A stretch of 64,000 nucleotides of DNA from Cohnella sp. WQ 127256 (GTDB taxonomy: Bacteria > Bacillota > Bacilli > Paenibacillales > Paenibacillaceae), in the NCBI RefSeq assembly GCF_024519285.1, contig NZ_JAMZCY010000002.1, positions 186,001 through 250,000 on the forward strand, in the 5' to 3' direction. This document shows, in pieces, positions 22,718-30,538 of the stretch (the stretch's first letter is position 1; every line of letters begins with the position of its first letter). The position numbers and the translations under genes were made by a program. The notes under the pieces were generated by a model that saw nothing but the letters and a program-made list of their open reading frames with translations, searched no databases and was not told the DNA's origin.

Positions 22718-24315
22718 AGGCCCTCCGAACAATCTATCACATTGCTCGTGCTGATTTCTTAGAGCGAGTAAGACAGTTTTCCTTCCTAGTCATTCTCGGA
22801 CTCAACATGCTAGCAGCGTACTTCTTCGTCCCACCATCTGATGCAGGTTATGTGACACTATACATGGATGAATACCGAGGGATATATAATTCGGCTTGGG
22901 TAGGAGGTTCAGTCGCAATTTCCACAACGCTCTTTCTCACCTTATTTGGATTTTACTTGGTGAAGAGCAGCATACAACGAGATGACAGAAACAAAGTGGG
23001 ACCGATCATCGCAGCGACTCCTGTGGAGAAGCTTCACTATTTGCTTGGTAAGGCATGCAGTAACTATACAGTTTTGTTTACCATCGTGTCGGTCATCATG
23101 CTAATGTCATTGACCATGCAGCTTGTCCGGGGAGAAGTGATGCAGGTTGAACTGTGGCCGTTGCTGTCTCCATTCCTGCTATTGACACTACCGTTTATGT
23201 TTGTCGTAGCGGCTCTTGCTGTCCTGTTCGAATCCCTTAAAGTGTTGCGCGGGATGCTGGGCAATGTTATTTTTTTCATCCTGTTTATCGGCTTTAGTTC
23301 AAGCTCATCCTTATTCGGATTTGGAACAGATGTGATTACGTCAGATATGAGAAATAAGCTCGCCCTATTGCATCCGGATTATTCGGGTGATTATGGGAGT
23401 GGCATTCTTATTCTGGATAAGCCGCTTAAGTTGTTTGAATGGAACGGTGTGGATTGGACGAGTGGACTTATTTTGCAGCAGCTATTACTAATCCCTGCGG
23501 CATTTGTATTCGTTGTTCTTGCTGCTTTATTGTTTCGAGGCTTTCGGGGGTCTTCCTTCTCAGCAGGTTCTGGCGGTGACGCAGCTGTGAAGAGACAATC
23601 TGTGAATATATCTGACGACACGGTTACAGCTACAACTACATCTGCATCAGCTTCATCAACCGAGTCGGAGCGGACTATGTTACGGGCAACTTCACTGGCT
23701 CCAGTGCAGCTTCAAAATTCAATTGTCCCACTGATTCGGGCAGAGCTTCGCCTAATGATGAAGAGCGTTTCGCTTGGCTGGTTTGTTATTGCGGCAATTC
23801 TCGCTGTTCTCTGTCTTGTACTCCCTTTTACAGTGTCTATGAATTGGATATGGGCAATGACCTGGATATGGCCTATCGTCCTCTGGTCAGAAATGGGAAG
23901 TCGAGAGGTTCGATTTCGGACACATACTCTTGTCGCATCAAGTCCCCGTTTCGTCTCTCGTCAATTGCTCGCGGTATGGATCGCGGGATTAATGTTGACC
24001 GGCCTTACAGGAAGCGGCATGCTCATTCGGCTTTTGCTGGAGGGAGATACAGAAACCCTCATTTACTGGCTTTCCGCTGTCATCTTCATTCCAAGCCTAG
24101 CGCTTGCAGCGGGTGTACTGACGCATACGAAAAGAACCTTTGAGGTGCTCTATATGATCTTGTGGTATTTGGGACCTTTCAATAAAATGCCACTCCTGAA
24201 TTTCTTGGGGGGCGAGTCTAGCTCATGGGTTAAGGGGACGCTGTACATTTTGATAAGTATAGGATTCCTGTTGATTACTTTCCAGGCGAGAAGACGCTTA
24301 GCGCAAAATGGTTGA
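22714..24315 (+). CDS. ABC-2-type exporter permease
   Basis: 533 residues. Its ATG overlaps the ATPase stop by four bases (ATGA), so translation is coupled. About twelve hydrophobic segments fall in two blocks, residues 15-280 and 345-530, split by a Ser/Thr-rich linker ('SDDTVTATTTSASASSTESE'). The long first extracellular loop and the two-block layout fit large ABC-2 membrane proteins. No catalytic motif is expected. The protein probably forms the pore for the partner ATPase, as a homodimer. Substrate unknown. Confidence 0.85.
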   Translation: MKALRTIYHIARADFLERVRQFSFLVILGLNMLAAYFFVPPSDAGYVTLYMDEYRGIYNSAWVGGSVAISTTLFLTLFGFYLVKSSIQRDDRNKVGPIIAATPVEKLHYLLGKACSNYTVLFTIVSVIMLMSLTMQLVRGEVMQVELWPLLSPFLLLTLPFMFVVAALAVLFESLKVLRGMLGNVIFFILFIGFSSSSSLFGFGTDVITSDMRNKLALLHPDYSGDYGSGILILDKPLKLFEWNGVDWTSGLILQQLLLIPAAFVFVVLAALLFRGFRGSSFSAGSGGDAAVKRQSVNISDDTVTATTTSASASSTESERTMLRATSLAPVQLQNSIVPLIRAELRLMMKSVSLGWFVIAAILAVLCLVLPFTVSMNWIWAMTWIWPIVLWSEMGSREVRFRTHTLVASSPRFVSRQLLAVWIAGLMLTGLTGSGMLIRLLLEGDTETLIYWLSAVIFIPSLALAAGVLTHTKRTFEVLYMILWYLGPFNKMPLLNFLGGESSSWVKGTLYILISIGFLLITFQARRRLAQNG

Positions 24316-24357
24316 GTGATTGCGAAATTTCATGGAACAATTTGAGGAGGAATTGAG

Positions 24358-24602
24358 ATGGTTAGAAAATCATTTGGTAAATTTTCCGCGCAATATATGA
24401 TTTTATTCGGTCTAGTTGGGCTATGTATTGGGGGAATTCTATTTATCTAGAAGTAGCCGGAGTGGATATCGCTATTGTTATCGGCACAACATCTTACGAG
24501 GGAACGACAGCAGGACTTATTTTTCTAATCGGTGCTCCGATCATTCTTGTCCTATTAGGCTTTGTAATATCATTATTCACCTATTCATGGAGTAGAAGGT
24601 AA
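24358..24602 (+). pseudogene. Frameshifted small membrane protein, third gene of the exporter operon
   Basis: A strong GAGGAGG precedes ATG 24358, and the frame reads 'MVRKSFGKFSAQYMILFGLV' to TAG 24448. The frame displaced by one base is open through the stop and continues with a hydrophilic loop and a second hydrophobic helix ('LIFLIGAPIILVLLGFVISL') to TAA 24600. A one-base change around 24440, in an A/T-rich run, would give an intact protein of about 81 residues with two helices. It may be a true mutation or a sequencing error. Confidence 0.6.
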
Positions 24603-24746
24603 GCGACAAACAGAGGGGAGTTTGATTTATTCCAGTGTTCTCTATCTTGACCCCCTATACGTACAGGGATATGATTATAACTTCTGCTAGAGGACAATAG
24701 GCATGGCATCCAGTGAGCCATTCAGGGTGTAGTTATTAATTGCCAT

Positions 24747-24775
24747 TTGACTACTTTGGTTGGAATCCATTAAAG
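24747..24775 (+). promoter_or_regulatory. Possible metQNI promoter
   Basis: TTGACT at 24747-24752, 17 bases, TTAAAG at 24770-24775. The -10 is poor. No S-box or T-box signature was found in the 220 bases before metQ. Confidence 0.35.
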
Positions 24776-24824
24776 TGAAATGCACACTATTCCTATGTGG
24801 CAAATTAATATAAAGGGGCACATC

Positions 24825-25643
24825 ATGAAACGCACATATTATTCCCTAACACTCCTATTGATTCTGGCATTCGTCGTAGCTGGCTGCGGAAATGCAAAGA
24901 ATAATAATACAGGTGCTGATGCTCAAAACAAGCTTAAAGTCGGCATTATGTCCGGTCCTGAAGAGGATATTTGGAAGGTTGCTAAAGAGGTTGCAGCCAA
25001 AGACGGATTAGAGCTTGAGCTTATACTTTTCAACGATTATGTACAACCTAATAAAGCTTTGGAAGACGGCCAACTGGACGCGAATTCATTCCAGCATGGA
25101 CCTTACTTGGATACGTTTAATCAGAATAACGGCACGCATGTTGTGAAGCTAGCTGATACGATTAACTACCCGATGGGTGTATATTCCGAGAAGATTAAAG
25201 ATTTGACTGAGCTGAAGGATGGCGACGTATTAGGCTTGCCGAATGACCCGACTAACGGTGGAAGAGCCTTGATCCTGTTTGAAAGTGCGGGCCTCATTAA
25301 ATTAAAAGATGGCGTTGGAGTAACAGCAACGATTCGTGATATTGTAGAGAACCCTAAGAACTTGAAATTCAAGGAGCTGGATGCAGCTTTTATTCCTAAA
25401 GCATTGGGCGAATTGACAGCTGCCGTTATTAATACAAACTTTGCAATTGATGCGGGCTTGAGTCCAACTAAGGATTCGATTTATAAGGAGCCAAAGGATT
25501 CACCGTGGGTTAATATTATTGCAGTTCGCGAAGCGGATAAAGATAAGCCGATCTATCAAAGATTAGTGAACGCTTTTCAATCGTCTGAGGTTAAAGCGTT
25601 AGTCGAGGAGAAGTACGGCGACTCGATGGTTACGGCTTGGTAA
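24825..25643 (+). CDS. metQ: MetQ/NlpA-family methionine-binding lipoprotein
   Basis: 272 residues from ATG 24825, which has AAAGGGG 8 bases upstream and opens a proper signal peptide; the in-frame upstream ATG at 24780 adds a non-signal stretch. Lipobox 'VVAGC'. The mature part shows the family motifs 'LKVGIMSGPEEDIWKVAKEV', 'DANSFQHGPYL' and 'LPNDPTNGGRAL', the latter lining the methionine site. It delivers D- or L-methionine or a close analogue to the MetNI transporter encoded next. Confidence 0.88.
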   Translation: MKRTYYSLTLLLILAFVVAGCGNAKNNNTGADAQNKLKVGIMSGPEEDIWKVAKEVAAKDGLELELILFNDYVQPNKALEDGQLDANSFQHGPYLDTFNQNNGTHVVKLADTINYPMGVYSEKIKDLTELKDGDVLGLPNDPTNGGRALILFESAGLIKLKDGVGVTATIRDIVENPKNLKFKELDAAFIPKALGELTAAVINTNFAIDAGLSPTKDSIYKEPKDSPWVNIIAVREADKDKPIYQRLVNAFQSSEVKALVEEKYGDSMVTAW

Positions 25644-25741
25644 TAAAAGCGCAATTCACGGACGCAGGTCTCTCTGATTAAAGGGGAGGCCTGTCGTTCT
25701 ATTTAAATGCTAATTGCAATGATGAGGGAAGGTAGATATTT

Positions 25742-26770
25742 TTGATTCAATTAGACCATATATCTAAGGTTTTCTATCAAGATAAACGGAAGATCGAAGC
25801 CGTCAAGAACGCCACGTTACAGGTGAAAAAGGGTGAGATTTTCGGAATTATTGGATACAGCGGAGCGGGTAAAAGCACATTGATTCGCTGCATTAATTTT
25901 CTGGAGAAGCCTACCCATGGCGTTGTTCGAATTAATGGCGTAGATTTAGCAAGCTTGAAGGAAGCAGAGCTACGGGCGACTCGCAGACGTATCGGGATGA
26001 TTTTTCAAAGCTTTAACCTGTTATCGTCTAATACGGTTTTTGATAATGTGGCAACCCCGTTGTACCTAGTGAATGCGCCGAAAAAAGAAATCGCCAAGAA
26101 GGTGCGCGAGCTACTGGAGCTGGTAGGTCTACAGGACAAGGAAACTTTCTATCCTTCCCAGCTATCTGGTGGGCAGAAGCAGCGAGTGGCTATTGCGCGC
26201 GCTTTGGCAAGTGATCCGGAAATCTTGCTATGTGATGAGGCGACCTCGGCATTGGATCCGCAAACGACGGATTCGATTCTGGATTTGCTGCTTGAAATCA
26301 ATCGCAAATATAAGATTACGATAGCCTTAATTACTCATGAGATGCATGTCATTAAGAAAATATGCGATCGGGTAGCTGTGATGGAACAAGGCGAAGTGGT
26401 TGAGCAGGGCAAGGTGCTGGACATTTTCTCCAACCCGCAGATGCCCATTACCAAAAACTTTATTAAGAGCATCTTTGACGTCAATCTTCCCGAGCATTTG
26501 TGGAATAAAATACAGGATGAGGATTATCCGGGGAAAATTCTACGTATCTCATTTGTTGGAGATCATGCGGGCGAACCGATTCTGGCTGATTTGGCGACCA
26601 AATACAATTTGCGCCCGAATATTTTGTACGGGAATATTACGCAAGTGAAGGATACAACGTTTGGCTGCCTTATTATTCGTGTATCCGGTGAAGTGTCGTC
26701 TATCGATGCGGGTATTCAAGATTTAATGACACAACAGCTGCAGATCGAGGTGATTGAACATGCTGGCTGA
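25742..26770 (+). CDS. metN: Methionine ABC transporter ATPase MetN
   Basis: 342 residues, TTG start with AGGGAAGG upstream. Walker A 'GYSGAGKSTL', Q-loop 'IFQSFNLLSS', signature 'LSGGQKQR', Walker B 'ILLCDEATSALDP' and H-loop 'ITHEMH' are intact. The last 90 residues make the C-terminal NIL domain of MetN, with 'LRISFVGDHAGEPIL' and 'GNITQVKDTTFGCL', where methionine binds and slows transport. Its stop overlaps the permease start by 11 bases. Confidence 0.93.
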   Translation: MIQLDHISKVFYQDKRKIEAVKNATLQVKKGEIFGIIGYSGAGKSTLIRCINFLEKPTHGVVRINGVDLASLKEAELRATRRRIGMIFQSFNLLSSNTVFDNVATPLYLVNAPKKEIAKKVRELLELVGLQDKETFYPSQLSGGQKQRVAIARALASDPEILLCDEATSALDPQTTDSILDLLLEINRKYKITIALITHEMHVIKKICDRVAVMEQGEVVEQGKVLDIFSNPQMPITKNFIKSIFDVNLPEHLWNKIQDEDYPGKILRISFVGDHAGEPILADLATKYNLRPNILYGNITQVKDTTFGCLIIRVSGEVSSIDAGIQDLMTQQLQIEVIEHAG

Positions 26771-27434
26771 TTATATCGATAGCTTAACGGAATACAGCGA
26801 TTTGTATTGGACCTCCATTAAAGAGACGGGAATCATGGTTGGCTATGGGCTAGTTATTTCCACAATTATTGGTCTGTTTCTAGGCATTGTTCTCGTTGTC
26901 ACTCGGGCAAATCACATCTACGAGAACAAAGTCATCTACCAGGTGCTGAATATCGCCATTAATATTTTACGTTCTTTACCTTTTATTATATTAATGGTCG
27001 CCATTATTCCGTTTACGAAGTTTATAGTAGGAACTAGTATTGGGGTAAAAGGTGCGATTGTGCCGCTTGTTGTGTATACGGCTCCATATCTTGCGCGTCT
27101 AATGGAATCAGCTCTCTTGGAAGTAGACAAAGGTGTCATTGAAGCGTTCCAAGCGATGGGAGCCACGCGGAATCAGATAATCGTACGGGTATTGCTGAAG
27201 GAAGCGCGACCGGCGTTGATTCTAGGGTTGACGATAGGGACAATCGGCTTAATCGGTGCATCGGCGATGGCTGGAGTTATTGGAGCGGGAGGCTTGGGAG
27301 ACGTCGCTATTCGATACGGCTACCAGCGCTGGCAGCCTGAAGTGATGATCACCTGCGTTATTCTCCTCGTCGTTGCTGTGCAGGTGGTGCAGTCTTTAGG
27401 CACGGTTATCGCGAAACGATTGCGTAAGCGGTAG
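26760..27434 (+). CDS. metI: Methionine ABC transporter permease MetI
   Basis: 224 residues from ATG 26760, with GAGGTGA 5 bases upstream inside metN. Five membrane segments, the family stretch 'NILRSLPFIILMVAIIPFTK' and the EAA loop 'VIEAFQAMGATRNQIIVRVL'. The end, 'AIRYGYQRWQPEVM', is typical of MetI. Two copies make the channel with MetN. A hairpin terminator follows 25 bases downstream. Confidence 0.93.
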   Translation: MLADYIDSLTEYSDLYWTSIKETGIMVGYGLVISTIIGLFLGIVLVVTRANHIYENKVIYQVLNIAINILRSLPFIILMVAIIPFTKFIVGTSIGVKGAIVPLVVYTAPYLARLMESALLEVDKGVIEAFQAMGATRNQIIVRVLLKEARPALILGLTIGTIGLIGASAMAGVIGAGGLGDVAIRYGYQRWQPEVMITCVILLVVAVQVVQSLGTVIAKRLRKR

Positions 27435-27459
27435 TTGGCAATAGGTTAGTTGAATGGAG

Positions 27460-27491
27460 AAATCCACCCTGCAACTTGGGTGGATTTATTG
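27460..27491. terminator. Terminator between metI and the DsbA-like gene
   Basis: AAATCCACCC and GGGTGGATTT form a perfect 10-bp stem with an 8-base loop. The symmetric A and T runs would serve the two converging units. Confidence 0.8.
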
Positions 27492-27553
27492 TTGCTTTAG
27501 GTTATATAGCACTAGGTGACGCCGCTGTAACGTCACCTAACTAGAAACTATCT

Positions 27554-28471
27554 TTACACTAACTCGATATACGGTTCACCTAGAATTTCTTTGAACGAAT
27601 ATGCATCAGGCGAAAGCTCCTTATGAACAAAGGCTTGAACCTCATGAGGTTGAAGATCATACATGATTTCAATTTCTTTCGAGAACAACAGAATTTCTTC
27701 TCCAAGGAGTTTTGTTAATGTTGGGATTGTTTTAGCTTGAAGAGGCTGTGTTCCCAAGGCTTGCTCCAACGCCTGAACGTAGTTATCCAGCGGACGTGCG
27801 CCGACGATTTTTACACCTTTATTGTCTTCATTAACGATTATGATCGTTGGGAATCCTCGAACACCAAGTGATCCAGCAAGCGCAAAGTCTTGCTCCATCA
27901 GCTGCTGGCCTGTTGCAGATTCTGCTTCTCGCACAATGGCTTCTCCATCGAGACCCATCTGATTAACGATATCAACTAATACCGACTCATCCCCGATGTT
28001 CCGATTAAAGGCAAATACCGCTTCTCTTGCACGACGCAAAAAAGTCCTTCCTAGCTGCTCATCCTTCTGCTGAACGATCTTTAACACTCGGGAGGGTGGG
28101 TAAGACGATTGGATGTGATTATCAAGCCATAATGAACCGTCGATCGGCATACGGGAGTGCTCCCCAACTTCTCTCCAGTGTCCCGCTACATCTGAGGGCT
28201 TACCGATCCCATTTTTGACATCAGCAAATCCATCCCAACCCTTCAGCAATCCCCCGACCACAGTATGGAACTTGAAGTATTGTCCATATTGCACCTCGAA
28301 TCTCCTGATAACCGGTTCAAGCGCCCAGCAGTGGGAGCAGATTGGATCGGTGACATAATACAGGTTAACTTTTTTCTGAGGTAGGTTCAGATCGATAATT
28401 TCCATTACGTCATCTCCAGCATCACCGCAAACCCCTGTTGTAATATCGCAAGCCATTGGATTGTTACTCAT
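27554..28471 (-). CDS. DsbA-family thioredoxin-fold protein, SpxH/YjbH-like
   Basis: 305 residues, ATG with GAGGGAATAAGG upstream. Residues 35-48 hold 'LYYVTDPICSHCWALEPVIR', with a CxxC pair (Cys45 and Cys48) in a thioredoxin fold with a helical insertion. 'GVRGFPTIII' contains the cis-proline loop. SpxH (YjbH) proteins deliver the regulator Spx to ClpXP and have the same N-terminal layout, including a short Cys/His-rich head ('MACDITTGVCGD'). No signal peptide, so it acts in the cytoplasm. It is downstream of, and probably cotranscribed with, the HxlR regulator. A plain FrnE-like oxidoreductase is the alternative. Confidence 0.75.
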   Translation of the reverse strand: MSNNPMACDITTGVCGDAGDDVMEIIDLNLPQKKVNLYYVTDPICSHCWALEPVIRRFEVQYGQYFKFHTVVGGLLKGWDGFADVKNGIGKPSDVAGHWREVGEHSRMPIDGSLWLDNHIQSSYPPSRVLKIVQQKDEQLGRTFLRRAREAVFAFNRNIGDESVLVDIVNQMGLDGEAIVREAESATGQQLMEQDFALAGSLGVRGFPTIIIVNEDNKGVKIVGARPLDNYVQALEQALGTQPLQAKTIPTLTKLLGEEILLFSKEIEIMYDLQPHEVQAFVHKELSPDAYSFKEILGEPYIELV

Positions 28472-28489
28472 CCTTATTCCCTCTTTTCT

Positions 28490-28813
28490 TTAAGCATCTT
28501 TATGGATTTGGGCCCATTTCTGGATCGGTTCTAAGGCTACAGTCAACGATCGACCCTTTTCCGTTAAAAGATACGAAGTGGTCACTTGAGGCTCGACTGT
28601 TACTTTCTTTTCGATTAATCCATACTGGGCGAGCTCGGTTAATTTGATGGAGAGTGCCCTTGGAGTAATGTCTGTAAGATCTCGTTTGATTTCTGAAAAA
28701 TGGGCGGAGCCGCTCGGACAAAGGGAAAGGTAATGCAGAATTAATCCGTTCCACTTTTTCCCTAATATTTCGAATGAAAATTGTAAATACGGGCAAATGT
28801 TAATCGTAATCAC
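28490..28813 (-). CDS. HxlR-family transcriptional regulator
   Basis: About 107 residues. An open frame reaches a GTG at 28837, but the likely -10 (TATACT) overlaps that codon, so translation more likely begins at GTG 28816 or 28813. The winged-helix domain is clear: 'CPYLQFSFEILGKKWNGLIL' at the N-terminus, 'FSEIKRDLTDITPRALSIKL' as helix-turn-helix, and a wing near 'VTTSYLLTEKG'. The N-terminal Cys is the redox-sensing position in YodB- and HypR-type members. It lies 18 bases before the DsbA-like gene, so the pair may respond to thiol stress. Confidence 0.82.
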   Translation of the reverse strand: MITINICPYLQFSFEILGKKWNGLILHYLSLCPSGSAHFSEIKRDLTDITPRALSIKLTELAQYGLIEKKVTVEPQVTTSYLLTEKGRSLTVALEPIQKWAQIHKDA

Positions 28814-28818
28814 CACCT

Positions 28819-28853
28819 GATATAAAAAGTATACCACTAATATAATTTATATC
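28819..28853 (-). promoter_or_regulatory. HxlR promoter and putative operator
   Basis: GATATAAA at 28819-28826 and TTTATATC at 28846-28853 form an inverted repeat with a 19-base gap that covers the region of TTGATA, 16 bases and TATACT read on the minus strand. HxlR proteins bind such A+T-rich palindromes, so autoregulation is likely. Confidence 0.55.
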
Positions 28854-28973
28854 AACTATATAAAAGTAATTAATTAAAAATAACTCTTTCGAGTGACTTT
28901 TTTCGTCTTTTGCAGGGGAATGTAACAAGAACTCGAAATAAGGTAAATACGACTTAGATGAGGAGGATGTAGG

Positions 28974-29951
28974 ATGAAGCCATTTGTGCTCATTACGAAG
29001 CATGTGTGTGAAGAGGTTGAGAAGTATCTTCAAGAGCATGTGGACTATAAAATACTAGATCACCGTATAGGAGTTACGCGGGAGCAGGTGCTTCATGAGG
29101 TGAAAGAGGCCGATGGCTTGATCACAAGCTTCATGGCCATTGACCGCGAACTGCTGGAGACGGCAAATCGCTTGAAGGCTGTTAGTAATGTTTCGGTGGG
29201 CTACAACAATTTCGATCTTGCTGCAATGCAGGAGCGCCGAATCATCGGAACAAATACACCGGGTGTGTTGACGGAGACGGTAGCGGATACGATATTCGGC
29301 TTGATGCTTAGTGTGGCCAGAAGAATTCCGGAGCTAGATCAATATATCAGGCAAGGACGTTGGGTGAAGGGCGACGAAGAGACGTTGTTCGGAACGGATG
29401 TGCATGGTGCGACGCTTGGTATCATTGGAATGGGCAATATCGGTGAAGCGGTCGCGCGAAGAGCTGCATTGGGATTTGGGATGAAGGTGCAATATTATAA
29501 TCGCAAGGAGAGGGATTATAGCAAGGTCGGATACGAGCTTCGTTATACGATGATGGACGAGCTTCTTAGAACCTCTGACTTCGTCGTTCTAATGACACCA
29601 CTGACTGCAGCTACTCATCATTTGATGGGACGGGAGCAATTCCGTCTCATGAAACCGACGGCTTTCTTCATTAATGCTTCACGTGGAGCCACTGTCGATG
29701 AACCAGCAATGATTGAGGCATTGCAAGCGGGCTGGATCAGTGGGGCAGGTCTGGATGTGTTCGAGCTTGAACCCATTGACGCGGCTAATCCACTGCTATC
29801 CATGAACAATGTAGTTATGCTTCCGCACATCGGCTCGGCTACTAAACAGACGAGGGATGCGATGGCGATGCTGGCAGCTCGCAACATGGTTGCCGCATTG
29901 AAGGGTCAGGAGCCTCCGAATGTGGTGACTGAGTTAAAAGGGTTATTGTAG
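28974..29951 (+). CDS. D-2-hydroxyacid dehydrogenase, glyoxylate/hydroxypyruvate reductase type
   Basis: 325 residues, ATG behind GAGGAGG. The nucleotide-binding fold carries 'LGIIGMGNIGEAVARRA' (GxGxxG), the catalytic Arg is in 'NASRGATVDE', the Glu in 'DVFELEPIDA' and the His in 'LPHIGSAT'. The catalytic domain starts 'VLITKHVCEEVEKYLQEH'. Members of this GhrB-like group reduce glyoxylate, hydroxypyruvate or 2-keto-gluconate with NAD(P)H in the cytoplasm. It is monocistronic and followed by repetitive DNA. Confidence 0.88.
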   Translation: MKPFVLITKHVCEEVEKYLQEHVDYKILDHRIGVTREQVLHEVKEADGLITSFMAIDRELLETANRLKAVSNVSVGYNNFDLAAMQERRIIGTNTPGVLTETVADTIFGLMLSVARRIPELDQYIRQGRWVKGDEETLFGTDVHGATLGIIGMGNIGEAVARRAALGFGMKVQYYNRKERDYSKVGYELRYTMMDELLRTSDFVVLMTPLTAATHHLMGREQFRLMKPTAFFINASRGATVDEPAMIEALQAGWISGAGLDVFELEPIDAANPLLSMNNVVMLPHIGSATKQTRDAMAMLAARNMVAALKGQEPPNVVTELKGLL

Positions 29952-29975
29952 GAATTGGGAGAGAGATCAAACTTG

Positions 29976-30050
29976 AGCTTGGCTTGGCTTGGCTTGGCTT
30001 GGCTTGGCTTGGCTTGGCTTGGCTTGGCTTGGCTTGGCTTGGCTTGGCTT
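29976..30050 (+). repeat. Pentanucleotide GGCTT microsatellite
   Basis: Fourteen perfect GGCTT units at 29981-30050, after one AGCTT. The T/G-rich run goes on imperfectly to about 30100. It lies just after the dehydrogenase stop codon. The 86-residue frame across it (29955-30215) consists of 'LAWLG' units and is unlikely to be a gene. Confidence 0.95.
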
Positions 30051-30106
30051 GGGTGGGTTTGGTTTGGTCTGTGTTGGTTTGGTCTGGTTTGGGTTTGGCT
30101 TTGCTG

Positions 30107-30420
30107 TGGAAGAATAGCGTTACGGCATCACTCTATTGACCGAAGAGTGGACTTAAACACCCTAATAACGTTGCGCCATAACGCTATTGGCTTCGGATCC
30201 GCGTTTTGGAGGTAGATTTGGAAGAATAGCGTTACGGCATCACTCTATTGTCGGAATAGACGGCTTAAGCATCCCAATAACGTTGCGCCATAACGCTATT
30301 GGCTTCGGATCCGCGTTTTGGAGGTAGATTTGGAAGAATAGCGTTACGGCATCACTCTATTGTCGGAATAGACGGCTTAAGCATCCCAATAACGTTACGC
30401 TGTAACGCTATTGGCCCCGG
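30107..30420. repeat. 112-bp intergenic repeat, two full copies and one partial
   Basis: Copies start at 30107, 30219 and 30331, a strict 112-bp period. Each has near-complementary arms, AATAGCGTTACGGC and, about 60 bases on, GCGCCATAACGCTATT, and so can fold into a long hairpin. Copies two and three are almost identical; copy one differs in the middle, and copy three in its right arm. Confidence 0.9.
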
Positions 30421-30473
30421 ATTCGACAGCGCAAGTTGAAGAGGTGAGTTTGAAGGATGCGACCTATTCATAC

Positions 30474-30527
30474 AAATGGGGCAATCACAGAGAGTCTTTA
30501 TAGACCTTCTGTGATTGCCCCATTTTT
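30474..30527. terminator. Bidirectional terminator of the GH20 gene
   Basis: TGGGGCAATCACAGA and TCTGTGATTGCCCCA form a perfect 15-bp stem with AAA before and TTTTT after it, which works for both directions. It lies 12 bases beyond the stop of the minus-strand gene. Confidence 0.85.
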
Positions 30528-30538
30528 AGTTATTTAGA

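Noticed and set aside
24602-24825. SAM or T-box riboswitch before metQ
   Set aside because: Neither the S-box core nor the T-box AGGGTGG-type sequence was found by eye.
29955-30215. 86-residue plus-strand frame
   Set aside because: It consists of translated GGCTT repeats ('LAWLG') and a hairpin repeat, with no believable protein content.
30107-30420. CRISPR array
   Set aside because: The units are 112 bp and nearly identical along their whole length, with no unique spacers, and there are no cas genes.
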